A model generated the notes under the pieces. The model made no database searches. It had not been told where the DNA came from and worked only from the letters and a program-made list of their open reading frames with translations. Shown one piece after another: positions 35,001 through 45,600 of a stretch of 64,000 nt of DNA; positions within the stretch are counted from its first letter, which is position 1, and each line of letters opens with the position of its first letter. Location of the stretch: NCBI RefSeq assembly GCF_001949145.1, contig NW_019091414.1, forward strand, positions 1,078,819 through 1,142,818, given 5' to 3'. A program made the position numbers and the translations under genes. Source of the stretch: Acanthaster planci. Taxonomy: Eukaryota > Echinodermata > Asteroidea > Valvatida > Acanthasteridae.

Positions 35001-38000
35001 CATGCACAATGACCTGAAATGCACAAATCTGCAAGTTAGAGGGCTTGACTTCTCGATCCTAACGGAATTCTCAGTGGAGAAAATTCTTAGCATTAAGGCC
35101 CCCCCAAAAAGTGGTATTTGTATTGTATCCCAAACTTTGTAAATATGTCCAACATTTTTACTGGCTAAGGTCAGATCACATGTGGAAACTTTACCACTTT
35201 TGCACTGTACACGCCCGCACAAATCCAGAGGTGAAGAGAATTGAAGAGGCATTCTTTATTTTCCTGCCTGACAAGGCAGGAAAACATATACATTGTTCAT
35301 AAAGGATCAAAACTTGCACTTGTACAAACATGAAATACAAGTAAGGTTACTGATGTTTTTGAGGGCTGAGTACCTGTAACATACACTGTAGAAACATAAT
35401 TCATGAGGCCAAAGGCTGAGTAATATAATGGGACACAGATGCGCTGCATTATTCCGTGTTCCACAAGTGCGAGCGTCATAATGAATATGGCACCACCAAG
35501 AGGTTGCAATGCCTTGGCCAATCACAATGGGCAAAATCTGTCAACCCTGTGTGCATTTGAAAAGGGTCGACAGATTTCGCACTGCTGTGAATGGCCAACA
35601 CGTTGCAAACTATTTGAGGCGCAGCACTGTGAATTCCCCGTACTTATCTTATAGGGGCCTCTGCGCGCAAATGCACCACCTTTCAATTTGCAGTAAAGTT
35701 TGCAGCTGTGCGTTTTACTTTAAGCGTAAAATAGCACAATGTGTTGAGTTATAATAGTGCATTACGCTGGGTTTGATACGAACCGTGCAATACAGTTACA
35801 GATCACACTGCTTGTTGCCATGGATCGACCAATCAGAATTGAAAATTCAAGTTTGCTGAAGAAAGAATGTGAACAAAATATAGAAACAGGACATAATATG
35901 GACTCAAGCTTAAAAATGGACAGCTGAGTAAGTAGGCTGGTTCCATGGCCATCCATTACTACCTAGACTGTTACAAGAAGGGCTTGGTTACTTTAATGTT
36001 CCTTGATTTCACACATGAAAACCTGTAGCTTGTTAGTGACTTGTCCTAAATCAGTATGGATGTTTGCTTGTGCTTTTAGGTCCTACTTTGTTATATATTT
36101 AGTTTCTGTTTGATCATCTTCAGCTCGATCAAGTGCCGGAGAATCTTCACATCTTGAGGAGTCAACAAAGAGCCCCAGCTGTAGCCATTTTAAGACGTTT
36201 TGTGATGATGACAATGACTCAGTTGCCTCTGAGAGTGAGGGAAGACATCCATTGAAGCTACACGTAGCTAGAAACGGTAAGCATATTTCTTAAGAGTAAC
36301 TCAACTTGTGCTACCATGACGACGTTGAGTTCCTCTGGGAGAGATAACGCTTGGTACATGTGCTTGTTTTTTGACCCGGTGATAGTTTTCATTTTTAACC
36401 TTAAAAAAGAGATTATTTTCTTCCATTTTGCGTACCTTGTCCATAACGCATCATTTTAGCTACAAAATTTCAGTATCATGCAACTTCAGACTTAGCTGTC
36501 GTCTTTCCTGTAGACACCCGAGCAATTTTATGAATTAGTTTTCCTGTCACAAATATCTCTGAAGAAATTTCCATCTCTACCACAAAGCCCATGCTTCACT
36601 TTACTGGGGCTGAAAAGGACACATGTTCTTATGGAAGCCCCTAGCTCGTGTCTTTATTCATTTCTCATATATTTTTTTTGGGGGGGGGGCCATAGCCAAG
36701 TAATCCAGGCATAAGCCAATATACATGCAGCTTACTTCCCGGGCATGAAGTTCTTTAATATTCAGTATTTCACATGGGAACACCAAAGTAAGATCATTTA
36801 CCGATCAGTCGTTTCCTGGTACTAATATGTTGTTAGCTGTTGATGATTAAGGACCAGTGAAATGTGTGTGACAGTTACATGTACTGGTACTTGTTCTCAT
36901 TTCTATGCACAAACGCCCTCTTCAGGTCACGTACAGAATCCGTATTGTTGGGATTTATGAATGCTCTTGGAATAAACTATGATTTTCCAGGGGCTTCAAT
37001 TATTTAGTACCTTACACGTATCATTGTTGTACTCTTTTGGACTTCAGAAGCGCAGTCAGAAGAATTGCTTGACCTCGACGATGATGATGTGGCCATTGAT
37101 GATGATGTAGAGGATGTTGGAGAAGAGGAGGACGAAGAAATCTATAAATGTGACACCTGTAACTCAGCCTTCTTGAGTATTGCTGACTTCATGGATCACA
37201 GGAACTATGACTGCGATACAGGTTAGAACAGTGATGGATTAGAAACTGAGAAATCATGTCCCTGGGGCTCACCTGTCAAGTTGCCCACTCCCTCCCCCCC
37301 CGTTTGTGTTTAATCTTTTTCTTTTTAAAAGAATTATTTAAAGTGCCATCATTTTAGTGCCACCACCTTTTTTCTTTTTACAGATGAATAATATCCCAGT
37401 TGGAAAATTGTTTATTAGAAAAAATAAATTCCATTGTGCCTCTCTGGACCTGAGGCTTACAGTAGATATGCCACTGGGAAAATATTAGAGATGAGGTGAG
37501 AGACTGTCACGGCAGTGATGTGTAAAGTTTGATGTCATAAATTTGCATAAAGCATTTCGTAAGTCCACTTATGTTTATCGTAGTCACATTGTCTTGTCTT
37601 AACTGAAGAATTCAGTATTCTAGGAAATAAGGAAATAAATTATAAAAACTGCTTCAAATGTCAAGCTAGGTGAAGACTTGAAGGGAAAATACAGAATTTA
37701 TTTTACCAGTTGTTTTGTCTTTACAATGTAGAAAGAAGCTTGCAGTTTTAAAATGCATCTGTTTTCTACCTTCTCTGTAGATATTGGAATTGGTGAGGTT
37801 GGGGATTCACCAAGCAAATTCTCCATTTCTGGCTCTGGTAAGTTTAAGAGAATTCTTGGGCTGTTTTTCGGATTTCAGCATTATCTGCCTCTTTGGCTTC
37901 ATCTCAGGTGCCAAAATTATGAATATTTACTATGGCAACAAAATATAAAAACACTTTAGAGTTTTGCAATATGCTGTTATTTTCGACAAGTTGATGTTTG

Positions 38001-41000
38001 TACTGTAGATATGTACACATTGGTGCATTGAATTGAAGGGCCTTCACTGGTTGGACAAGTGTCATGAATGAAAGGGGAAAATGAGAATAAGATGTTTAAA
38101 ACCCTTCTGATTTGAAATAAATCATGCCCTCGAGTAAAAGTCTGCAATTCATGTAAGTTCTAAAAATGGATGCATGCATGTTTTTACATTAAAGCTGCCA
38201 ACATTTGCCAAGTAGCATGGCTTTACTTTTATGGCATGTCTTTGTGGAGTGGCACTCAATTTTTAAAAATTTGTTTTATGAGATATTTAGTGACAAGTGT
38301 TTCATTGAAACTTTTGATGCATTTTTGCAGATGAGGGAAATTCTTCAAGTGAACTCCTAGACCCAGAGTCACCTTACGCCTTAGAGCAAGGATCCCTAGA
38401 CAGCAGTCTGCCCTATCATTGCCAGTTCTGCGATAGAGCATTTCACCGATTGACATACCTAAAGAGGCACGAGCAAATCCACAGCGACAAGATGCCATTC
38501 AAGTGCCCCTTTTGCAGCCGGCTTTTCAAGCACAAACGGAGCCGGGATCGCCATGTCAAGCTGCACACCGGTGACAAGAAGTACCAATGCACCCAGTGTG
38601 ATGCCTCCTTCTCTCGAAGCGACCATCTCAAGATCCACCTTAAGACTCACGCAACTGGGAAACCCTTCCGTTGTCCAATCTGTAACCGTGGCTACACCAC
38701 TTCTGCAGCCTTGACTGCTCATACTCAGAACTTTCACAAGACTGAAATGGTGGGAAAGGGCAAAGACTTTAAGTGTATGCATTGCTCTGCCGTATTCATG
38801 ACATCCGAGAGTCTATACAGTCACCTCCAGACTCATGTCACCGATTCGCCAGATGGAAAAACTGCCTTATACACAGTCACTCACATGAATGGGGAACCTT
38901 TTGCTGAGGCTGTAGATCAGAAAGATGAAAACAAATGTCCGATCTGTGAGGAAACCCTGACATCCATAGATGAGCTCCAAGCTCATTTAGAGATGCATAA
39001 GGACAGCATGAACCTCCCTTTACAGTGCCAATACTGTCCGAGGGCTTACTTTCCAAGCATTACGGTGCTGAATGTACATATGAAGACCTTACATGCAGAC
39101 AAACTGTCCAAGATACATCAATGTCAGTACTGCGGCAAAGAATATCCAACCTTGTTCAACCTGACTGAGCATATGTCAGCAATGCATGAGCCTCTTGGTA
39201 CCCATTCCAACAGCTCCAATCAAACCACTCCCTCTAGTACAATGCTGTCGTGTGCATACTGTACCATGGAGTTCAGTTCAGGGCATGCTCTCCGAAGCCA
39301 CATTGACAGCGTTCATTCGATCCCCAATGCGATCACTTACGATGCGGATGGGCGCCTTCTCTGCCCACGTTGCAGCATGGGGTTTCTTACTGAAGCAGCT
39401 CTCTACGAGCACTTCCAGAACTACCACTGCAACTTGGATTGCCAGTTGACTAACGATGCCCGAGTCCAGTGCCACCAGTGCACCAAGGTATACCCCAATC
39501 AAGCGATGCTCCACGAGCACATGAATCGTAGTCATAGTCAGGCTCTCGACAGCATGAAGTACCCCTGCCCCTACTGCATCAAACAGAACCTCTTTGACTC
39601 CATTGAGCAACTCCAGCTCCACGTCCAGGTCTTTCACCAGAGCGACCGAGCTCCAGTTTTTCTCTGCCCAGAAGAGGACTGCAAGGGGCACTTTGACACA
39701 GAAGAGGCTCTGAGTGAACACCTCAAGAATGACCACAGTCAGGAGAACACCAACAGCAAAGAAACAGCCCCAGCGAGCAAATCCGGCCATCCAGGAAAAA
39801 ACAAAAAGGAGAAGAATAAGGAGCGAAGTAAACACAAAGAGAAGCGGAAGTCGTCTGCTGGTAAGCAAACACCAATCAGATCTTCACAGCCAACCCCACC
39901 AGGGGAGCCCGGCAACAAGCCTGGGGACTCACAGCTGTCTGAGCCACAATCTTCTGACCCCCAGTCATCTACCCATCAAGACAACCAAGGAGCTTTCTCT
40001 TGCCCCACTTGTCACAACGAGTTCACCAGTGAGGAACAATTGGTGGTCCACGTACTCACCCACTATAAGACCATCTCGGCAGAATACATTTGCAAAGATT
40101 GCGGCAAGAGTTTCAAGAAACCGGATGAGCTACAGAAGCACCTGTTTGAAATCCACGCTCACCACCTCTACAAATGCTCCCTCTGCAAGGAGGTGTTTGA
40201 CTCTAAGGTCTCCATACAGGTGCATTTTGCCGTGAAGCACAGCAATGAGTGCAAGCTCTTCAGCTGCATGAAGTGCGGTGTGGTCTACCGCTCCGAGGGG
40301 GACCTCTTAGTTCACGTCAAATTTGAACACTTGAAGATCACGCAGCCCTTCAAGTGCCTATTCTGCAGTCAGAGCTTTGCTTCTGACGTTGAGTTTCAGT
40401 GTCATCTCACCTCCCACTCGGAGCAGTTTCGTTGTCCATTCTGCAACGCTCCATATAGCTCCCAGGAGACCCTTGAAGTGCACTTGCGAGCCACGCATGA
40501 TTACCCAAACCCTTCACCGAATGTACAGAAATCCCTCACAAACAAGGAGTCACCATCCGACAAGCCGGCATGCAGCTCCTCTGACTCGGATAACAATCTC
40601 AAGGAAGGCAACGATATGAAGGATGAGGAAGAAGGCTGCTTCATCTGTAAGATTTGCGATGCCAAATTCCCACTAAAGGTACTCCTTGAAAAGCATCACC
40701 TGAAAGAGCATGATATCCAAGCTCGCAGTGCCTCAATCCAGTCTCAGATGTCCTCTGTGACACCCCAGAGTCAGGAACCCAAGAAGAAATACAAGTACCC
40801 CTGTGACACCTGCTCACAAAGTTTCAAGACCAAGTATGAGTTAATGAAGCATGCCATTGAGCACACTGCAGAGTTCAAATTGAGATCAGAAAATGAGTCT
40901 CCCCCACCCATGAGCGTTTCCTCCAAACAGCCAACCTGGCACTGCAAGTGCTATGTCTGTAAGCAACCCATCCAGATGGAGACAGAGTTTCTAAGTCACG

Positions 41001-42562
41001 CCCAGCAACACAATGAAGAAATCGCCGGCCCAGGTAACACCATCCGCTGTGTGGCTTGCTTGCAGATACTGACCTCCATGGTGGAACTTCAACTTCACGC
41101 CAGGTACCACACCCAGGCTCCACCCTCCACAGGGGTGCATGAGTTATACCCCTGCTACGTGTGTGGTAAGACATTCGGTTCCAGAACGGACGTGGTCCCC
41201 AAACTGGATAGCAGCAATCACCCTTGCTTTATGTGTCTCAACTGCATCAAGGCCTCTCTCGAGAGCCAGTTTTCAGGTGTCTCCTCTGGAACCTCTTTTG
41301 TCAAGATGCCACTGAATAACAATCACCGCTGCCCAAAATGCAGCGTGAAGTTTGAGACTCGCGAGGAGCTGGACACTCACCTCCTGACTCATGGCTCAGG
41401 GAAGACATACCAGTGCATCAAATGCCAACAGAACTTTGCAACAGAGATGGAAATACAGCTTCATGTCACGACTCACGTGCTCTCTGAGGGGGTCCATCTT
41501 GAGTGTAAACTGTGCAAAGATATCTTTGACTCCCCTGCCAAGCTACAATGTCATCTAATTAATCACTCCTTTGCTGATAAGGAATACCGATGTCCGGTAT
41601 GCAAGGCAATGTTCAGCTGTGCCCAGGACATCCAAGCTCATGCAATTGAGCATGGGATGGAGGCACGGCGTCACAAGTGTTCTCAGTGTAGCCAGACTTT
41701 CTTTTTCTCGGCCGAGCTCCAGAACCATGTCTTGTCCCATCCCAGCCAGGAGGACCTTGGGATCTTCAGGTGTGACGAGTGTCGTCGTGTCTTCTCCTCT
41801 AGTGCCAGCCTGAGCAACCACGCCCGCTTACATGCTGCCCCACCCGATAAGGGCTTCAAGTGCTCCATCTGCATGGAGATGTTCTACTCCACGGTGGAAC
41901 TGCAGCAGCATTACTTCCGAACCCACTCAGAGGCTGAGCTGGGATGCAAGAAGAAATCCTTCAAGTGTGGCCAATGCGATGAGGTGTTTCCCTGTCTGAG
42001 TAACCTTCAGGGACACATGAGAATTCACACTGATGGACGTAAGTACACCTGTACCATATGCAATAAAGTCTTCTCTTTATCGCGTAATCTGACTATCCAC
42101 ATGCGATCACACAGCGGGGAGAAGCCATACCAGTGCCCGATGTGCGACAAACGTTTCGCCCGTAAAGAGAACAGAAAGGTGCACTTGAAATCACACACAG
42201 GCATCAAGCCCTTCATGTGCCCCCACTGCGGTAAGATGTTCTCGCGTAAGTGCCACGTCAGAGACCACATGAGGACTCACGGCATGGTGGTGGCCCGTGG
42301 CAACCTCTTGCAGTGTGATCTCTGCCAGGAGAGCTTCACCTTGGCCAAGAATCTACGCCGACACATCCGTCGCATCCACAAGGAGGAAGGGACCTCTCAG
42401 AGCAGCTCGGCCTCCCCTCTCAGTTCGGCAGAATCTCTGATGGGCGAAGATGAAACCTCACCAGAACTCGGCATCTCCTCTGAGAGTGACTCCCTAGGTG
42501 CAGAACCAGTTGTCAGCAGCAGTCAGGATCCCCAAGCAACGGAAGAAATGCAGGTTCTCTAA
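13929..42562 (+). CDS. ZNF423: ZNF423/ZNF521 orthologue (multi-C2H2 EBF/SMAD cofactor), six coding exons
   Basis: Exons join(13929..14022, 34542..34655, 36124..36276, 37048..37221, 37781..37837, 38331..42562) encode 1607 aa, or 1589 aa from the internal ATG at 13983. The family (Drosophila Oaz; vertebrate ZNF423/OAZ/EBFAZ and ZNF521/EHZF) comprises nuclear C2H2 proteins that bind Olf/EBF factors, join SMADs on BMP-response elements and recruit NuRD. Visible parts are an N-terminal MSRRKQAKPR repression motif, acidic linkers, one CCHC finger in exon 4 and about 36 more finger units in exon 6. The block YLKRHEQIHSDK to HLKIHLKTH is the hallmark of this family. One protostome-like gene stands for both vertebrate paralogues, so either symbol is a proxy. 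All five introns are phase 1. The 20.5 kb first intron may hide an additional exon. Introns 3-5 are 0.5-0.8 kb with no other feature seen, apart from a poly-T/poly-G tract near 36670. Confidence 0.93.
13983..13985 (+). promoter_or_regulatory. Conserved internal start codon of ZNF423/521
   Basis: This ATG gives a protein beginning MSRRKQAKPR, the same N-terminus as vertebrate ZNF521 and closely like SALL and FOG proteins. Its context GGTGGAATG has G at -3. The upstream in-frame ATG at 13929 would bury the motif internally unless it is skipped. Confidence 0.6.
15930..16012 (+). mobile_element. 3' tail of a CR1/L2-like LINE
   Basis: The sequence reads GTGATCTGTAT, then GGAATTTCCCTTCAG, then AATAATAAAATTGAATTGAA. 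A short block GAATTTCCC followed by an AATAAA-like signal and a TTGAA microsatellite is the usual 3' terminus of CR1/L2-clade LINEs. No upstream reverse transcriptase is readable here, so this is a 5'-truncated insertion. Confidence 0.5.
24128..24640. repeat. Weak candidate MITE with TIR-like ends
   Basis: The left end GTGGCATAACTAGGGGG (about 24127-24143) resembles the reverse complement of the right end AGTTACACCACTGG (24628-24641). The CAGTGGCGTAACT-type terminus is common in animal DNA-transposon derivatives. The match is short and no target-site duplication is obvious. Confidence 0.25.
30859..30910. repeat. TGTACA/CATGTA palindromic repeat
   Basis: Two runs of alternating CATGTA units (30859-30871 and about 30886-30910) flank a 15-base spacer. 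Each unit is self-complementary, so the stretch can form hairpins on either strand. It is the densest cluster of the TACATGTA motif that recurs across the window. Confidence 0.65.
31400..32080. promoter_or_regulatory. GC-rich block in ZNF423/521 intron, candidate regulatory element
   Basis: This roughly 700-base block has much higher GC content and complexity than the surrounding intron. It contains E-box-like CACATCTG and CAGCTG, an ATCATTTCGAC stretch, and no open frame with a splice context I trust. It could be an ancient enhancer, an alternative promoter or exon, or an old repeat. The call rests on composition and context only. Confidence 0.3.
32690..33300. promoter_or_regulatory. Candidate enhancer block with homeodomain and Maf/AP-1-like sites
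   Basis: The block contains GGTAATTGAG (33077-33086) and CTTAATTAATTGTTAGG (33114-33130), both homeodomain-type cores. It also holds GGCTGACTCAGCT (33250-33262), one mismatch at each end from the 13-base Maf recognition element TGCTGACTCAGCA. These lie in moderately GC-rich, low-repeat DNA 1.3-1.8 kb before ZNF423/521 exon 2. Function is inferred from motifs alone. Confidence 0.3.
34542..34655 (+). CDS. ZNF423: ZNF423/521 exon 2
   Basis: 114 bases (38 codons), phase 1 at both ends, flanked by TTGTAG and GTCAGC. It encodes GGAFLKGLAIGEAGPSSRPD, then an acidic stretch (DDIDEDGLSFLSDDTKSKK). No domain is present; it is a linker between the repression motif and the first finger. The frame continues open past the donor to 34846, but there it loses its acidic character and reaches a stop. 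Confidence 0.75.
34656..36123 (+). other. ZNF423/521 intron 2
   Basis: Non-coding sequence of 1.47 kb. It contains the long inverted repeat at 35490-35625. Short open frames on both strands across the repeat (35297-35654) are by-products of it. Confidence 0.65.
35490..35625. repeat. Long imperfect inverted repeat (MITE-like)
   Basis: The left arm (about 35490-35548) and the right arm (about 35563-35625) are reverse complements over roughly 55 bases with a loop of about 14 bases. Shared blocks are TTGCAA, TTGGCCA, TCACA, AAATCTGTC and ACCCT. The transcript or single strand would fold into a long hairpin. A single-arm relative lies at 7527-7600, so this is a dispersed family and not a chance palindrome. 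Confidence 0.7.
36124..36276 (+). CDS. ZNF423: ZNF423/521 exon 3
   Basis: 153 bases (51 codons), phase 1 at both ends, between CTTCAG and GTAAGC. It encodes a Ser/Glu/Asp-rich linker (ARSSAGESSHLEESTKS, then DDDNDSVASESEGRH). No domain is seen. The acidic, serine-rich make-up matches the region before the first finger in vertebrate ZNF423/521. Confidence 0.75.
37048..37221 (+). CDS. ZNF423: ZNF423/521 exon 4: acidic region and first zinc finger
   Basis: 174 bases (58 codons), phase 1 at both ends, between TTCAG and GTTAGA. It encodes a run of Asp/Glu (DLDDDDVAIDDD, EEEDEE), then an atypical CCHC finger beginning YKCDTCNSAF and ending DHRNYDC. The vertebrate paralogues have the same acidic stretch and an equivalent atypical first finger at this place, which fixes the homology. 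Confidence 0.88.
37781..37837 (+). CDS. ZNF423: ZNF423/521 exon 5 (57-base micro-exon)
   Basis: 19 codons, phase 1 at both ends, between TCTGTAG and GTAAGT. It encodes DIGIGEVGDSPSKFSISGS. The position corresponds to the short Ser-Pro-rich linker (SSPSSKD-like) between the first finger and the finger cluster in vertebrates. It can be skipped without breaking the frame. Confidence 0.72.
38331..42562 (+). CDS. ZNF423: ZNF423/521 exon 6: main zinc-finger exon
   Basis: 4232 bases, opening in phase 1 after TTTGCAG and ending with TAA at 42560-42562. It holds about 36 C2H2-type units in clusters. The first (YHCQFCDRAF to HLKIHLKTH, then FRCPICNRGY) is the DNA-binding group. Middle groups correspond to the SMAD-binding fingers, with KVSIQVHFAVKHSNE strikingly conserved. 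An atypical Cys-rich unit lies near 41148-41253. A group ending FFFSAELQNH (about 41700-41730) is where the vertebrate proteins stop. Seven more fingers follow (41770-42385), including HSGEKPY and HTGIKPF linkers and a Ser-rich tail. A Lys-rich, NLS-like stretch (about 39790-39850) lies between groups. Reverse-strand open frames here are shadows. Confidence 0.95.
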
Positions 42563-45500
42563 AAAAAAAAAGGGAACTAAAATTGGTTGAAAGGCATTAA
42601 TTTGAGGTCTGTCCTCTATTACAAATCCTACACCCTGTGTAGAATTGCTACTCCTGTTTCATTCTCAATTCCACCTCCAAAACACCTGCCAAGAATCTAG
42701 CCTGAAATCACTGGTCCTTTTCCAGGGAAATATGGTGAACTTATTCACAAACTATAGAGTAGTAGTGTAATTCACTCAAGTGATGTCATATCATGTAACT
42801 TTAACAACTCATTTATCTGGCAGTGGACGCTTATAAAGTTGATACATGTAAGTGCATTTTGTTTTTAAAACAGCATAGAGCCTGAAAGTAAAACGTCAAG
42901 CAGCGAGCTTCTGGAACCCTCGCCTACGGGGATTTTTCATGGGGCCATCCTATCACGTTTGATAACTTTTGGAAGAATGATTGCTTACTGAAACCACCCC
43001 ATGAAAACTCATGTTGGAATTTAACCTTTGTCTTCCTCGACTAATATTTAGGAAAAGTCACTGGAGGTGGGTAAAAAATGAATTTTATCAACGACCTTTC
43101 ATGTCCGGTGATATCGTACCTAGGTCTCCTTGTTTAGTGCACGCTTGTTTTCACTCCCCGTGCTTACGTGAAAACGAGATTGTAAAATGTTGCTACCTGT
43201 AGTCAGTGGGTTCCATGTTTTGTTGATTTGGCATAATGCAGTTGTTGTCAGCAAATTTGAATAAAATATTAGAATCTTTCGTAAAAGTAGATTATTGCTT
43301 TAAGTTTATTACCTTATAAATCAAAACAGTTTTTGAAATATTTGATCTGTTTTTGTTTCGGCTGTTACCGACAGACTACCATAAAGTTTCAAACTGGAAA
43401 TGTTCATCTGTGCAGGAAACTGCCACATTGCACTGTTCTTCATGTATTTTAGATTGTCAGAAGTGATGGGTCATTTTTTTGGGCAGGATATTTCTCTTTT
43501 AGGTCGGGTGATATTTTAGTTTCTATTAATTGATATACTAGCAAATATTTTCCAAACAGATTTTTTGAGAAGTAACTGAACGAAAAAAATGTTACAAATT
43601 CAAAACTTTTTGCACGTTATTTTCCTATCGGAGGGTTCCGGAAGCGCACCATCAGGGGTCAACTTTCAGGCTCTAAGCCACACTTTTGAGAATTTGAATA
43701 TATACAGCTGTTATGGATTTTTTTCACTACACATAAGCCTTTTTAAAATGGTTTGGGGAGTTATTTTAACAAGTCTTTCCATTTCGCACATACAAATGAT
43801 TTGATATTCAGGATAGCGTTAAGCAAGCAAACCACACGTTTTCTATGGCAAGGCAATTTGGGGTTTATCCTGATCGTGCCGAGTTCAATAAAGAACTACT
43901 TTCTTTTGGATTTCGTCATTCAGAATGAACAACAAATCTTTTCTTTCACTTGGCTCCTCATTCTCATTTTGTCATGTTAGGCTAGCAGGAAAACCACATG
44001 TGGCATGGTCAGAATTCAAGCTTAGTGAGGATGCCCAAATTTGCCATCAACAAAACTAGTAACTCATCTATAACAGCACAGATTTACAGATTCAGTGAGT
44101 TATCTGATGAATTTAATGCAGGGTTATAATAATCTGTGCCTCCACCAACGAATACTCAACGAAAAGTCCCGATGTGTGTTGAAATTTGGTTAGTGTACAT
44201 TTTTAGTTATACATGATGAAGTAACACTTTGCTTTGGGTTAGTTAGAACACGGTGAAAGTCAAATATTGAAACACTTTTTTATGTAGTAATCCTTTTTTT
44301 CAAAGATTCCCATTTAACAGCATGCATCAGTATTTATCGTTTTATTTTTGGGAAATGTAAACTCTTAAAAATGTAAAAATGAAGGAAAATGGTTTTTGCC
44401 CCATTTAGTTTTAGTTTTTATCATTGGTTAAAATCATTATTCCATTAAGATCTGTCATTCATACAGGAATTTTGATTCGAATGGGTAAAACATGTATCTA
44501 TAGGACTTTAAGAAATGCTGAGGTATTACCCAATCTGCTTTTATCTGTTTCATATAGAGGATTTTAAGCTTATGTCATATGCAGACGTACCCTATAAAGG
44601 ATGTTTATACGTTTGACGGGGTAATCTAAATTGGATAGTTTTGGTTTGTTAGCTTGAATTTCAACTAAAATTGTCCAATTGTATAATTAATGCCAAGAGG
44701 CCACCTGTAGTGTGGATTGTGCGTGAATGAGAGAAGCGCGGTGGTAGACTTTTCCCAGTCCTTCCAGTGTTATTCAAACGAAAGAATTTGGGACTGTTAA
44801 AACAGAGCAGAACGTGCCTGTGTTATGAGCCATGCAGGGCCCTGTAGGCCATGACATACGATAATGAACGTGGCCCATGGCTGGTCGGCCCAACCTTTCC
44901 GTTGGTGACTGAGGAGGGCACGGGCATAGGTTGGATGTACTTTGCGTGAGACACTTCTGCGGTCGTTACGTGTTTGCCAACCCACAAATTCAAAACATTT
45001 TCATGATCTCTTTAAAAGCACACAACACCAGGTGCTTATATATTTATGTTATTCAGTCGCGGAATCCAGTATCAGATAAAACCTGTTTCTTACCATATCG
45101 AGAATCCAGCTTCTGAAGGGACACTTTTTCCCCTGTGTGAGGGTGAAATAAATCATTCTTGCGAGCTGGCTTTTTGAAAACAAAGAATCATTTCAAAAGA
45201 GTAATTTGACTGAGGTACTTTTTTGAATATGGCAAAAAGGGTTCGTTTGTTTTTATTAAAGTCGGATGCATAGGTACTGTACGTATTTCCTTCACAGACT
45301 TTCCAGTGGTAAACTGCTTAATGTGTACATTGTAATTAAGATATTGTCACAGCGCAATTTGTAACCTGTATCTTATTCAGAGGTAAAATGACAGTGACTT
45401 TACCCAGGCGCTGTGTAATCTGTGGTGTTTGAGTTTCATTGAAGGAAGTACTGGTGTTAATTTTGGTCTTTTATTCTGTTTGTAGATGTGTATTATTTTT

Positions 45501-45600
45501 GTCAATGATTGGTATGCATAATCATATATATTTGGTTCATGGCGGTTAAGCATAATACTGCAAAAGTATGTCAATAAAATGGTTAAGGCCAAGCCTTATG
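42563..45600 (+). other. 3' UTR and downstream flank of ZNF423/521
   Basis: AT-rich non-coding DNA with AATAAA at 43260-43265, 43887-43892, 45147-45152 and 45573-45578. The first would give a 0.7 kb 3' UTR and the last a 3.0 kb one. Related transcription-factor genes often have long 3' UTRs, but the choice cannot be made from sequence. No coding feature is seen. Confidence 0.45.
43260..43265 (+). terminator. Candidate proximal polyadenylation signal of ZNF423/521
   Basis: AATAAA about 700 bases after the stop codon. Further copies at 43887, 45147 and 45573 could be used as distal sites. Confidence 0.4.

Noticed and set aside
39278-39868. Antisense open frame of 196 codons within the ZNF423/521 main exon
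   Set aside because: It is a shadow of the finger-coding frame; the sense frame has complete C2H2 motifs.
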